Assembly: GCF_008727875.1 (NCBI RefSeq)
Contig: NZ_VTWS01000008.1
Location: forward strand, 186,001 to 250,000
Length of the DNA: 64,000 bases
Reading direction: 5' to 3'
Origin: Larkinella humicola
GTDB lineage: Bacteria; Bacteroidota; Bacteroidia; Cytophagales; Spirosomataceae
Shown: piece after piece, positions 7,532 through 16,825 of the stretch
Layout: each line of letters opens with the position of its first letter
Numbering within the stretch: position 1 is the stretch's first letter
Notes under the pieces: model-generated
What the model was told of the DNA's origin: nothing
What the model saw: the letters and a program-made list of their open reading frames with translations, nothing else
The model's database searches: none
Program-made: the position numbers and the translations under genes

Positions 7532-10051
7532 ATGCGCCTAGCCACCTTACTAACCCTCCTCCTGTTCGGCTTCATTCCCACGGAGACCCCGAATCTGGAC
7601 AATTCGACCTTACGCGGAAAACCGTTTAACAACATCACGCTGGAAGCCTCGCTCAAGCCATTCAAGAAAAACGACAAGGCGTATATCCAGCAGGTGGTGA
7701 CGGAACTCTTCACCCAGTGGCAGTCGCTCCTGCGGCATACCGACACGGTTTCGGTGATGCTCTGGACGTCGGACGGATCGGAGATTCTGGATTACAAAGG
7801 CGACCTGAAACAGCCGCTGGAGTGGGCGCGGTACATCGGCAATCCCAACACGCAGCACGAAGTCGGGTCGGGGCCGAAAGAATTGTCGCTTCACGAACGG
7901 GCCTACCTGTACATGGAAAACCCGCCCGCGTTTACGTACGGCGATTTGAAATTCATCATCCGGACGCTGAAAGAAACCGGGCAAAAAATAACCGGCAAAC
8001 CCGTGATGATTGGGGCCACGTTCGACCCCGGTCCGGAATTTGCCAAGTCGGAGTTTAAGTACAAAAAACACCCGGAAATTCTGGGCGGCAACGCGATGGG
8101 CCACAAAACGATGGTCAGTTGCTACTCGACACTGAATGCCGATACGGATTCGTACGCCGGTTTTCCGAAAGGCATTCCGGCCAATACGCCCTTTGGTACG
8201 TTTCTGGGTCGCCAGAGTCAACACTTTCTGACCGATCTGGGGTACGATTACATCTGGCTCAGCAACGGTTTTGGCTTCGGCGTCGAAGGCTGGTCCTCAA
8301 CCGGTGCGACATTTACGGGAAAGGCATTTTTACCTGAAAAACTCGCGAATACGAAAGAACTGGTTGCCGGTTTCTGGAACCTGTTTCGGAAAGAATGCCC
8401 GAACTTCCAGATCCAGACGCGCGGCACGAACCTCTCCACCGGCGCGGATCTGGCGCGCGATGGCGTCGATCTGAAACAGATTTATGGTGGAAAATACAAC
8501 ATGCTGCCCCCGCCCAATTCGCCCTGGGCGGCTCTGGACGGCGATTTCGGATTGGAAATGGTGGGCTATATGTCGCGCATGGCCGAACTGCCCGACGAGC
8601 GGTATCTTTTCCGGTATTACACCCACGATCCGTGGTGGGTCAACAGCCCCTGGCTCGATCGCTACGGGCAGGAGCCGCACGACATTTACTTGCCGCTTTC
8701 GGTCGCCCGCATCAACGCCAAAGGTGAAATCCGGTTGCCGACGCACCTGAACTTTCTGACGGCCGACAACTCCTACGGCGAAATGCCCGCGCAGGTTCCC
8801 GACGAGGTGACGCCCCACATTCTGAAAGCCCGCTACGATTCGCCGACGGCGCCGGGGCCGCTGGTGTGGGTTTATCCGTTCGAGGAATACCACACCTGGG
8901 CCTACAAACAGCCGGACCGACTGCCAGAAATCTACTACGGCGACTGGCTCATTCGGCAGGCCATCAACAACGGTTTTCCGCTTAATACGATCATTTCGAC
9001 CACTTCTTTCCAGAAAGTCGTTACCGAAAAACCGGCCTATTTCAACGAGTCGGTTCTGGTGTCCATTGTGCCGGAAGCCGGTTCGTCGCTCGAAAAAAAG
9101 CTGATCGATTTTGTGCAGAACGGCGGCAAACTGCTCGTTTACGGCCCCGCCGACCACGCCGGAGCGGCCTTTCTAAACCTGCTGAATCTTCAGAATACGA
9201 AGGCGCTCGAAGGTGAATTTCAGGTCAAATCCAGCATCACGCTGGATCAACTGACCAAACCGTACCCTAACAAAATCGTGCATCAGGCGCTGTTTTCTGG
9301 GGGCGGGGTCGCTACGCAGGTCAAAAACAAAACCGATGCCGGAACCAAAGTGCTGGCAAAAATGACCCAGACTGGCAGCGAACGCGACGTGGTTTGGGTG
9401 CGGCAAAATCAAGCGTGGAAAGGCGGAAAAGTGGCCTACGTGCGCGGTACCAATTCGAGCAAGTTTACGGGCGGAAAACTGTTGACGCCCGACAATCCCG
9501 AGGAACTGTTCACGGGGCCGTTGCTGATGCGGTATGTGCTGAACGAATTCGGGATCGATTACCGGGTCGACAAGCGAAATCCCTCCGTAAAAAACCCGGT
9601 ATTGACCATTTCGCGCAGCAGCAACGGGTTCATGTTTTCCGGCTATTGCCCGAACACGACCATCACCCACCGGTTTAAGCTGCCCCAGGGCGCGCCCATT
9701 CTGACGGGTTACGAAACCGAACTGGCCAATGGCTATTCGGTGTATGCGATGCCCAAAGCCTGGCACCGCGAAAGCCGCTTTTTTGTCGATCAGGCTGAGG
9801 GCATGGTTTCGTGTCAGGAGATGACGTCGGGCGTCAAACACATGAAACGCTGCGTGCGGTTGACGGGCCTGAAAAACGCCACGGTGCGAATTTACCCGGA
9901 CGACGAGGTAACCGACCAAGGTCTGAACGTCTACACGAATGCCAGTTATCCCTGGAAAAAAGGAAAAACCGCCTTCAAATCCGGCGACAAAAAGTACGGC
10001 AAGCACTACGTCGTTGAAAACGTAAGCGGTGATTTAGTCGCATTCTGGTGA
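7532..10051 (+). CDS. Secreted glycoside-hydrolase-like protein of unassigned family
   Basis: An 839-aa protein starting with a plausible signal peptide (LATLLTLLLFGFIP, residues 3-16). I do not recognise the family with certainty. The N-terminal about 450 residues are rich in Trp, Tyr and acidic motifs typical of (beta/alpha)8 glycosidase barrels (MIGATFDPGPEF, YDYIWLSNGFGFG, LFRYYTHDPWW). Residues about 520-560 (LVSIVPEAGSSLEKKLIDFVQNGGKLLVYGPA, about 505-540) resemble the GATase-like domain found in GH42-type beta-galactosidases. The C-terminal part looks like beta-sandwich. Its place between susCD and two GH106-type genes supports a periplasmic or surface role in glycan breakdown. No catalytic residues can be assigned with confidence. 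Confidence 0.55.
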   Translation: MRLATLLTLLLFGFIPTETPNLDNSTLRGKPFNNITLEASLKPFKKNDKAYIQQVVTELFTQWQSLLRHTDTVSVMLWTSDGSEILDYKGDLKQPLEWARYIGNPNTQHEVGSGPKELSLHERAYLYMENPPAFTYGDLKFIIRTLKETGQKITGKPVMIGATFDPGPEFAKSEFKYKKHPEILGGNAMGHKTMVSCYSTLNADTDSYAGFPKGIPANTPFGTFLGRQSQHFLTDLGYDYIWLSNGFGFGVEGWSSTGATFTGKAFLPEKLANTKELVAGFWNLFRKECPNFQIQTRGTNLSTGADLARDGVDLKQIYGGKYNMLPPPNSPWAALDGDFGLEMVGYMSRMAELPDERYLFRYYTHDPWWVNSPWLDRYGQEPHDIYLPLSVARINAKGEIRLPTHLNFLTADNSYGEMPAQVPDEVTPHILKARYDSPTAPGPLVWVYPFEEYHTWAYKQPDRLPEIYYGDWLIRQAINNGFPLNTIISTTSFQKVVTEKPAYFNESVLVSIVPEAGSSLEKKLIDFVQNGGKLLVYGPADHAGAAFLNLLNLQNTKALEGEFQVKSSITLDQLTKPYPNKIVHQALFSGGGVATQVKNKTDAGTKVLAKMTQTGSERDVVWVRQNQAWKGGKVAYVRGTNSSKFTGGKLLTPDNPEELFTGPLLMRYVLNEFGIDYRVDKRNPSVKNPVLTISRSSNGFMFSGYCPNTTITHRFKLPQGAPILTGYETELANGYSVYAMPKAWHRESRFFVDQAEGMVSCQEMTSGVKHMKRCVRLTGLKNATVRIYPDDEVTDQGLNVYTNASYPWKKGKTAFKSGDKKYGKHYVVENVSGDLVAFW

Positions 10052-10302
10052 ATTTTGCCCCTAAATCCCCTTTAGTGGACTTTACGCATCCGGATGTTGC
10101 TGAGTCCAAGTCCCCTAAAGGGCAAGGCTGTTAAGTTCTGAAAATCATGAGCGTTAAAGTTGGCAATTTCGAGCCGCTTTTCGCCCCCAACCCCCTAAAG
10201 GGGGCTAAAACATCCGGATTTCGAAACCTCCTTTAGGGGGTTGGGGGCGAAAAGCGGAAGAACTTAACAGCCCTGCCCTAAAGGGGATTTAGGGGCAAAA
10301 TA
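10052..10302. repeat. 250-bp nested inverted repeat
   Basis: The gap between two enzyme genes is almost entirely palindromic. The outer arms ATTTTGCCCCTAAATCCCC and its complement lie near 10052-10070 and 10284-10302. Middle arms (GGCTGTTAAGTTCT / AGAACTTAACAGCC) lie near 10126-10139 and 10258-10272. Inner arms (CCGCTTTTCGCCCCCAACCC and complement) lie at 10174-10193 and 10237-10256. Several copies of the CCCCTAAAGGGG core are present. It begins on the base after the stop codon at 10051. No coding sequence is seen. Confidence 0.85.
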
Positions 10303-10336
10303 CATGATTTCCTAAACCCTTAACTACTTCCTCCCG

Positions 10337-13180
10337 ATGAAATTCACCTCCTGCCTGCTGGGGATTGGGCTTTTCGTTTCACTGGTTTCCTGCAACAAAA
10401 CCGCATCCGAAACCGAAGCGATCAGTTATTCGACCTTAAAAGAAGGCTTCAAAAATCCGCCCATTCAGGCCCGGCCCAAAGTGTATTGGTGGTGGCTGAA
10501 CGGTTACGTCGATACCCTCCGGTTGAAGGAAGAGCTGCTCGCCATCAAAAACGCCGGATTGGGAGGTGTCGATCTGTTCGAAATCGGACTGCCGCCCGCC
10601 AGCGACCCCAACCAGATCATTCCCGCCGGACCGGCTTTCATGAGCGAGGAGTCGGTCAAAAACATCCAACTGGCGATTCGGGAAGCCGGTAAGCTGGACC
10701 TGGAGGTCGGACTCAATCTGGCCAGTAGCTGGAACGCCGGTGGCAGTTGGGTTCAGCCCCAACACGCGGCAAAAACCATTTACTTCTCCAAAACGACGGT
10801 GAAAGGCACGAATGAGCAGGCGGTTAAATTGCCCTTTCCACCCATTACACCCGATAAAAAAGGAAACCCAAGACCCATCCCATACGGTACCGATGGCAAG
10901 CCGGCTTACCACGAGGAAGTGGCCGTCATTGCCCTGCCCGCCGGTCAGACGTCCCAACTGGACACCACCAAAGTGATCAACGTGTCGGCCTATTTCGATG
11001 CCAAAACCGAACAGCTCAACTGGAAGGCTCCGGCGGGTTCGTGGGATGTTTACCGGTATGTCTGCTCCAATTCCGGCGAGCAGTTGATCCGCCCCACGCC
11101 CAATTCCGTCGGCCCGATCATCGACCATTTCGACTCCACGGCGACGCGGATGCACGTGATGTATTTCATCGACCGGCTGAAACCCGGGATCGGCGACTTC
11201 AGCAAATCGGCGTTAAAAAACTTGTATCTAGCCAGTTACGAAGCCAAGGAGTTTACCTGGACGCCCACCTTACCGGCCGCTTTCCGCAACCTTCACGGCT
11301 ACGATCTCTATAAATTTCTGCCCGCGATCTACAACAAGGAATGGTATCAGCCGGAAGTGGCCAACAATTTTCAGTTCGATTTTAACAAAACACTGTCCGA
11401 ACTGATGATTAACAACCACTACCGGAAAGCCAAGGAAATCTGCAACAGCCACGGCTTGCAAATCATTTCGGAGTCGGGCGGACCGGGCCATTTACACCAT
11501 ATTCCGGTCGAATCGCTGAAAGCACTCGGGGCGCTGGATGTACCGCGTGGGGAATACTGGTACAACCGCGAGTTTTTCATGGAAAACGACAAGGATAGTC
11601 TGGTGGACAAAATCTGGCTCGTGAAAGAGATCGCAGCCGCTTCGCATATTTACAAACGCGGGATCGTTGAAGAAGAGTCGTTTACGAGTTACTGGGACTG
11701 GCAGGAAGGTCCGTCGGATCTGAAAGTGATTGCCGACCGCGCCTTCTGCGAGGGCATGAACCGGCTGGTGATTCACGGTTTTCCGCACAATCCGGCGGAA
11801 ATGGGCCATCCCGGCATCGCCTATTTTGCCGGTACGCACTACAACGACCGAACAACGTACTGGCCGAAAGTCAAACCGTTCAATGATTATCTGGGCCGCA
11901 TTTCGTACATCCTGCAAAAAACCGCTTTCGTCGCCGATGTGCTGCATTATTACGGCGACAACGTACCAAACCTGATTCCGCCCAAAAACACCTGGTTTTC
12001 GGTTGGGCCGGGTTACGATTACGAAGTCGTAAACACGGAAATTCTGATGCGGGATCTGACCGTCGAAAACGGCGAATGGGTGCTGCCGGGTGTCGGTCGC
12101 TACAAGGTGTTGAGCATCGGAACGGAAGGGCGAATTCCGGCGGACGTTCGGGCAAAACTGAAAAAGCTGGCGGAACAGGGTGGCCGTTTGGTTGATCAAA
12201 AACCGGCATTGCCCGCCCTGACCGAGCTAAAAATCCTGCCGGATTTCAGCTACGCCGACCAGAAAGCCGACCAGCGCGAAACCCCACTGGATCACATTCA
12301 CTACCGAACCGGCGAGGTGGATTTTTACCTGATCCGCAACACCACGAATCAGTGGGTTTCCCGCAACTGTTTTTTCCGTCAGGCGGACAGAACGCCCGAA
12401 ATCTGGAACCCGCTCTCCGGCGAAACCGCTCCGGTGTCGGTGTATAAGCAGGCAGATGGACGCATTCAACTGCCGGTTTCACTGCCGCCGTACGGAACGT
12501 ATTTTGTTGTCTTTTCCAAAGAACCCATATTGGTTCACTACAACGAAGTAACGGGTTCCGAGCCTAATCCACCGCATCTGGCCTTTACGCCCAACGGCCT
12601 GGCGTTTTTGCAGACGGGGGCTTTCGAGGTAAAAAAAGAGTCCGGTTTTGAGCAAATTGACAATAACCAACCCGCCGTAACACTCACAGGCCCGTGGCAA
12701 CTCCGTTTTCCCAAAGGCTGGGGAGCGCCCGAATCCGCAACCTTCCCGAAACTCATTTCCTGGACCGAATCCGATCAGAAAGGCATCCGGTATTTTTCGG
12801 GAACCGGCACCTATCAAACGTCTTTCTCATACAAACCAGCCATTAATCTAGCTCAGAATCAACGGATTTACCTCGATCTGGGCCGGTTATCGAAAGTTGG
12901 TGAGGTCTGGCTGAACGATAAACCGCTGGGCATTGTCTGGACGCCCCCCTATCGCTTCGATATTACGGAGGTAGTTAAAACAGGTGAAAACAAGCTGAAA
13001 GTGGAAGTGGCCAACACCTGGTCGAACCGGCTCACCGGCGACGCGCTCACCGGCGAGAAATTTACCAAAACCAACATTACGAAGGCCAACAAAAATCTGG
13101 TTCCGTGGGGCGAGTTGCCCTTGATCGAGTCGGGTTTGCTGGGGCCGGTGACGATTCAGACGGTTAAAACCATTCGTTGA
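10337..13180 (+). CDS. GH106-type glycoside hydrolase (alpha-L-rhamnosidase-like) lipoprotein, copy 1
   Basis: A 947-aa protein with a lipobox (SLVSC, Cys19), so probably lipid-anchored. The opening FKNPPIQARPKVYWWWLNG followed by LKEELLAIKNAGLGGVDLFE closely resembles the N-terminal signature of GH106 alpha-L-rhamnosidases (PF17132; family knowledge). Other shared blocks are VGLNLASSWNAGGSWV, IISESGGPG with a candidate catalytic Glu, and GIVEEESFTSYWDWQEGP. The C-terminal about 150 residues (LGRLSKVGEVWLNDKPLG, VEVANTWSNRLTGDA) form a GH2-like galactose-binding jelly roll. It is paralogous to the next gene along its whole length. Release of rhamnose or a related deoxysugar from glycan side chains is inferred. 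Confidence 0.75.
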   Translation: MKFTSCLLGIGLFVSLVSCNKTASETEAISYSTLKEGFKNPPIQARPKVYWWWLNGYVDTLRLKEELLAIKNAGLGGVDLFEIGLPPASDPNQIIPAGPAFMSEESVKNIQLAIREAGKLDLEVGLNLASSWNAGGSWVQPQHAAKTIYFSKTTVKGTNEQAVKLPFPPITPDKKGNPRPIPYGTDGKPAYHEEVAVIALPAGQTSQLDTTKVINVSAYFDAKTEQLNWKAPAGSWDVYRYVCSNSGEQLIRPTPNSVGPIIDHFDSTATRMHVMYFIDRLKPGIGDFSKSALKNLYLASYEAKEFTWTPTLPAAFRNLHGYDLYKFLPAIYNKEWYQPEVANNFQFDFNKTLSELMINNHYRKAKEICNSHGLQIISESGGPGHLHHIPVESLKALGALDVPRGEYWYNREFFMENDKDSLVDKIWLVKEIAAASHIYKRGIVEEESFTSYWDWQEGPSDLKVIADRAFCEGMNRLVIHGFPHNPAEMGHPGIAYFAGTHYNDRTTYWPKVKPFNDYLGRISYILQKTAFVADVLHYYGDNVPNLIPPKNTWFSVGPGYDYEVVNTEILMRDLTVENGEWVLPGVGRYKVLSIGTEGRIPADVRAKLKKLAEQGGRLVDQKPALPALTELKILPDFSYADQKADQRETPLDHIHYRTGEVDFYLIRNTTNQWVSRNCFFRQADRTPEIWNPLSGETAPVSVYKQADGRIQLPVSLPPYGTYFVVFSKEPILVHYNEVTGSEPNPPHLAFTPNGLAFLQTGAFEVKKESGFEQIDNNQPAVTLTGPWQLRFPKGWGAPESATFPKLISWTESDQKGIRYFSGTGTYQTSFSYKPAINLAQNQRIYLDLGRLSKVGEVWLNDKPLGIVWTPPYRFDITEVVKTGENKLKVEVANTWSNRLTGDALTGEKFTKTNITKANKNLVPWGELPLIESGLLGPVTIQTVKTIR

Positions 13181-13184
13181 TTGC

Positions 13185-13243
13185 CAGGGCGGTCGCTACC
13201 CGGTCAGCGGTCGAAGACCCTGACAGCGGTAGCGACCGCCCTG
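13185..13243. repeat. Perfect 16-bp-stem hairpin between paralogues
   Basis: CAGGGCGGTCGCTACC (13185-13200) pairs exactly with GGTAGCGACCGCCCTG (13228-13243). The loop itself contains a second imperfect stem (GTCAGCGGTC / GACCCTGAC). It lies 4 nt after the stop of the first GH106-type gene and could attenuate or stabilise the transcript. There is no T-tract, so it is not a classical terminator. Confidence 0.75.
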
Positions 13244-13283
13244 ACAGCGGCATCTCAAAGGTCTGGTAGAAACAACTCATCGC

Positions 13284-16109
13284 ATGAAAACAGTATTGCT
13301 CTCTGTTGCCCTAATGTTTGTAACTATCTGTGCAAATGGGCAAACCGCCACGAGTCAATCCCTTCGCGACGGCTTCAAAAACCCGTCCCCGCAAGCCCGG
13401 CCCAAAACCTACTGGTGGTGGCTGAACGGCAACGTCGATACGGTGCGGCTGAAGGAAGAACTGCGAGCGATGAAAACCGCTGGCATTGGTGGGGTGGACA
13501 TCTTTGAAATTGGCGTTCCGGCCTACAACAACCCCAACAATATGGTGAAGGCTGGACCGGCTTTTATGGGGACGGAATCGCTGAAAGCCATCGAAATCGC
13601 CATTCGGGAAGCCACCCGGTTAAAGCTGGAAGTGGGCCTGAACCTGGCCAGTAGCTGGAACGCGGGCGGTAGCTGGACATCGCCCCAACAAGCGGCCAAA
13701 TCGATTTATGTTTCGAAGCTGATGGTGGAGGGTTCCACGCAAAAACCGATCAAACTCCCCTTCCCGGTCATTGCCAAAACCGATGCCAAAGGCAAGCCGC
13801 TGCTCATCGAATTTGGTGCGGATGGCAAACCGGTTTTTCACCAGGAGATTGCCGTGGTTGCGCTGCCGGTGCGGGGCCAAACCGGTTTTCTGGACACCAC
13901 GCAAATCATTTCGCTTTCCCGGTATTTCGACGCTAAAAGTGAAACATTAAGCTGGAAAATTCCGCCCGGAAAATGGGAAATTCACCGCTACGTTTGTTCC
14001 AATTCGGGCGAACCGTTAAAACTGCCCAGTCCCAACTCCACCGGACCGATTATCGACCATTTTGATTCGACGGCCACCCGCGCCCATTTCCAGTATTTTA
14101 TCGACCGACTGAAACCGCTCTTCGGGGATTTTTCAAAAACCGCCCTAAAGACCTTGTATCTGGCAAGTTATGAAGCCACCGGTTTTGTCTGGACGCCTTC
14201 GTTACCGAATAAATTCTTTCAACTAAACGGCTATTCGATCGACAAATTTCTGCCGGTATTGTTCGACAAAACGCTGCTTAGTCCGGAACGAACCGCCCAT
14301 TTTCAGCAGGATTATAACCGGACGTTATCCGAGCTGATGATCCAGAATCACTACCGGAAAGCCAAAGAAATTGCGAATCAGTATGGCCTGCAAATCGCGT
14401 CGGAAGCGGGCGGCCCCGGTCCACCGCTGCACAATGTGCCGGTCGAAACGCTGAAGGCCCTGGGGTCGCTGGACGTGCCGCGCGGGGAGTTCTGGAGCCG
14501 GTATCACTATTACGACGCTGACAGTGTGGACATCATGTGGCTGGTGAAGGAAGTGGCGGCAGCGGCTCATATTTATAAACGCCGGATGGTGGAAGAAGAA
14601 TCGTTTACGAGTTTTCACCACTGGCAGGAAGGACCGTTCGACCTGAAATCCATCGCCGACCGCGCTTTTTGCGAAGGCATGAACCGTGTTGTTATTCACG
14701 GCTTTAGCCACAATCCGGAAGGCACCGGTTTTCCCGGCATTGTCTACGGAGCTGGCACGCACTTCAACACCAAACAGACGTGGTGGTCGAAAGTAAAACC
14801 GTTCACGGATTACCTCGGCCGGATTTCGCACGTATTGCAAAACACGGATTTCGTGGCCGATGTGGTGTATTATTACGGCGATAAAGTCCCGAATTTTGTG
14901 CCGCCCAAAAACACCCGATTTTCGGTTGGACCGGGCTACGATTACGAGATTATCAACACGGATATTCTGCTCAATGATCTGACCGTAAAAAACGGAAAAC
15001 TGGCTTTATCGAATGGCGCAACGTTCAGCGTGCTGGCGTTGGGTGATGTGGAAAATCTATCGCCAAAAATCCGGACTAAACTCCGGGAGCTGGCGAAAAA
15101 AGGAGCGGTGATCAGTGGTACGAATTTTTCGAATGAAACCGCTTTGTCTTTGCTAAAAAAACGCAATATTGGGCCGGATTTCAGTGCTATCAATCCGTCA
15201 TCGAACGCTTTGGATTTCATTCATTACCGCCACCAGTCTACGGATTATTACCTGATTCGAAACACGACTAATCAGCCCCTTTCGGCCAACGTTTCATTTC
15301 GGCAAACGGGTAAAACACCGGAACTCTGGAACCCGGTTACGGGCGAAATTGTGCCGGTTTCTATTTTTAATCAGGAGAAACAACAGATTCGTTTACCGTT
15401 GAGTTTACCGGCATATGGCTCCTGTTTTATCGTATTCAATCCGTCCGTTTCCAAACCGCTGTATACCGGTTTTGCGTCGGCTAACCCACTGCCGCTGTTT
15501 GAGTACACACCCAACGGTGTGCGGTTTCTGCAACCGGGAACGGTCGAACTGACGGGTAACAATACAAGCGCAACGGAGCGGATCAAAAACGAAATCAGGA
15601 CACAGGAACTAACGGGGGGCTGGCAGCTTGGTTTTGCAAAGGGTTGGGGCGCCCCCGAATCCGTAACACTGCCCAAACTCATCTCCTGGACGGAATCCGA
15701 CCAACCCGGCATCCGGTATTTTTCGGGCATCGGCACCTACGAGAAAACCTTTCAATTTTCCACGGCTTTTGATTCGTCACAAAACGAGCGGGTCTTTTTA
15801 AATCTCGGAAAATTGTCGGAACTAGCGGATGTTTGGCTGAACGGTCAGTACCTCGGAATCAGTTGGGCCGAACCGCACCGTTTTGACATCACGAATTTTG
15901 TAAAAACCGGTGAGAATACGCTGAAAATCGAAGTGGCCAACACCTGGTCGAACCGGCTGACGGGCGACGCCATCACCGGCGAAAAATTTACCAACACCAA
16001 CATGGCCATTGGGTACAAAGGGACGCCCTGGAAACAGGTTCCACTCATCGAATCCGGTTTATTAGGGCCGGTTACTATTCAAACGATCAAAACACAAGCC
16101 GTAAAATGA
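13284..16109 (+). CDS. GH106-type glycoside hydrolase (alpha-L-rhamnosidase-like), copy 2
   Basis: A 941-aa protein with a type I signal peptide (MKTVLLSVALMFVTICANGQ) instead of the lipobox of its upstream paralogue, so it is probably periplasmic. It repeats the same blocks: FKNPSPQARPKTYWWWLNG, VGLNLASSWNAGGSW, IASEAGGPG, RMVEEESFTSF and the C-terminal jelly roll VEVANTWSNRLTGDA. Residues equivalent to the putative catalytic acids are kept in both copies, which argues for two active enzymes with different location or linkage preference. The stop codon overlaps the start of the following esterase gene (ATGA). Confidence 0.75.
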   Translation: MKTVLLSVALMFVTICANGQTATSQSLRDGFKNPSPQARPKTYWWWLNGNVDTVRLKEELRAMKTAGIGGVDIFEIGVPAYNNPNNMVKAGPAFMGTESLKAIEIAIREATRLKLEVGLNLASSWNAGGSWTSPQQAAKSIYVSKLMVEGSTQKPIKLPFPVIAKTDAKGKPLLIEFGADGKPVFHQEIAVVALPVRGQTGFLDTTQIISLSRYFDAKSETLSWKIPPGKWEIHRYVCSNSGEPLKLPSPNSTGPIIDHFDSTATRAHFQYFIDRLKPLFGDFSKTALKTLYLASYEATGFVWTPSLPNKFFQLNGYSIDKFLPVLFDKTLLSPERTAHFQQDYNRTLSELMIQNHYRKAKEIANQYGLQIASEAGGPGPPLHNVPVETLKALGSLDVPRGEFWSRYHYYDADSVDIMWLVKEVAAAAHIYKRRMVEEESFTSFHHWQEGPFDLKSIADRAFCEGMNRVVIHGFSHNPEGTGFPGIVYGAGTHFNTKQTWWSKVKPFTDYLGRISHVLQNTDFVADVVYYYGDKVPNFVPPKNTRFSVGPGYDYEIINTDILLNDLTVKNGKLALSNGATFSVLALGDVENLSPKIRTKLRELAKKGAVISGTNFSNETALSLLKKRNIGPDFSAINPSSNALDFIHYRHQSTDYYLIRNTTNQPLSANVSFRQTGKTPELWNPVTGEIVPVSIFNQEKQQIRLPLSLPAYGSCFIVFNPSVSKPLYTGFASANPLPLFEYTPNGVRFLQPGTVELTGNNTSATERIKNEIRTQELTGGWQLGFAKGWGAPESVTLPKLISWTESDQPGIRYFSGIGTYEKTFQFSTAFDSSQNERVFLNLGKLSELADVWLNGQYLGISWAEPHRFDITNFVKTGENTLKIEVANTWSNRLTGDAITGEKFTNTNMAIGYKGTPWKQVPLIESGLLGPVTIQTIKTQAVK

Positions 16110-16825
16110 GCCGAGTGACCCATTTACTTTTCGCTTTCGTCGTGAGTTTTACCTTTATGGCGAAAGCTCAAAAACCGGCCGCAGCCGATCCGGAAACCTA
16201 TTTAGCGGATTTGCAGAAGGAATTGGTCATCGAGTGGCCCAAAAACCGGACGATCAACCTGGTTTTTCACGGCCACTCGGTTCCCGCCGGATATTGGCAC
16301 AACCACGAAGTCCACACGCTGGAATCGTATCCGAATCTGGTGCTGGCGAAACTGAAGGAACGCTATCCCTATGCGGTCATCAATGTGATTGTGACGGCGA
16401 TCGGCGGAGAGAATTCGTTGAAGGGTCAGGAACGGTTTGAACGAGATGTTCTGGTACATAAACCGGATGTTCTGTTCATCGACTACGCCCTGAACGACCG
16501 GGGAGCCGGATTGGAAAAAGCCAAAGAAGCCTGGGAAAAAATGATTCAGTCGGCGCTTTCCAAAAATATAAAAATCATTTTACTGACGCCTTCACCCGAT
16601 CAGCGGATCGATATGCTGGCCGCCGGAAATCCGCTGGAACAGCACACCAATCAGATTATAAAACTGGCTGAAACGCACCACATCGGCCTGGTCGATTCGT
16701 ATGCCCAATTCAAAAAAGTGGCTGCGAAGGGGGATTTAGTCAAGTACATGTCGCACGTGAATCACCCCAACCTGGAAGGGCATCAACTGATTGTCAACGA
16801 ATTGGTCAAGTGGTTTATGAAGTGA
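16106..16825 (+). CDS. SGNH/GDSL-family hydrolase, secreted
   Basis: A 239-aa protein with a signal peptide (…FTFMAKAQ, residues 1-22). SGNH blocks are visible: block I as GHSVPAGY (Ser in place of the GDS motif), block II Gly in AIGGENS, block III as DYALND, and block V with Asp-x-x-His replaced by SHVNHPN (candidate catalytic His). Such enzymes are serine esterases, often removing acetyl groups from glycans. The ATG overlaps the stop of the GH106-type gene by 4 nt, so translation is coupled. Deacetylation of the substrate before or during glycoside cleavage is an inference from context. Confidence 0.8.
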   Translation: MSRVTHLLFAFVVSFTFMAKAQKPAAADPETYLADLQKELVIEWPKNRTINLVFHGHSVPAGYWHNHEVHTLESYPNLVLAKLKERYPYAVINVIVTAIGGENSLKGQERFERDVLVHKPDVLFIDYALNDRGAGLEKAKEAWEKMIQSALSKNIKIILLTPSPDQRIDMLAAGNPLEQHTNQIIKLAETHHIGLVDSYAQFKKVAAKGDLVKYMSHVNHPNLEGHQLIVNELVKWFMK

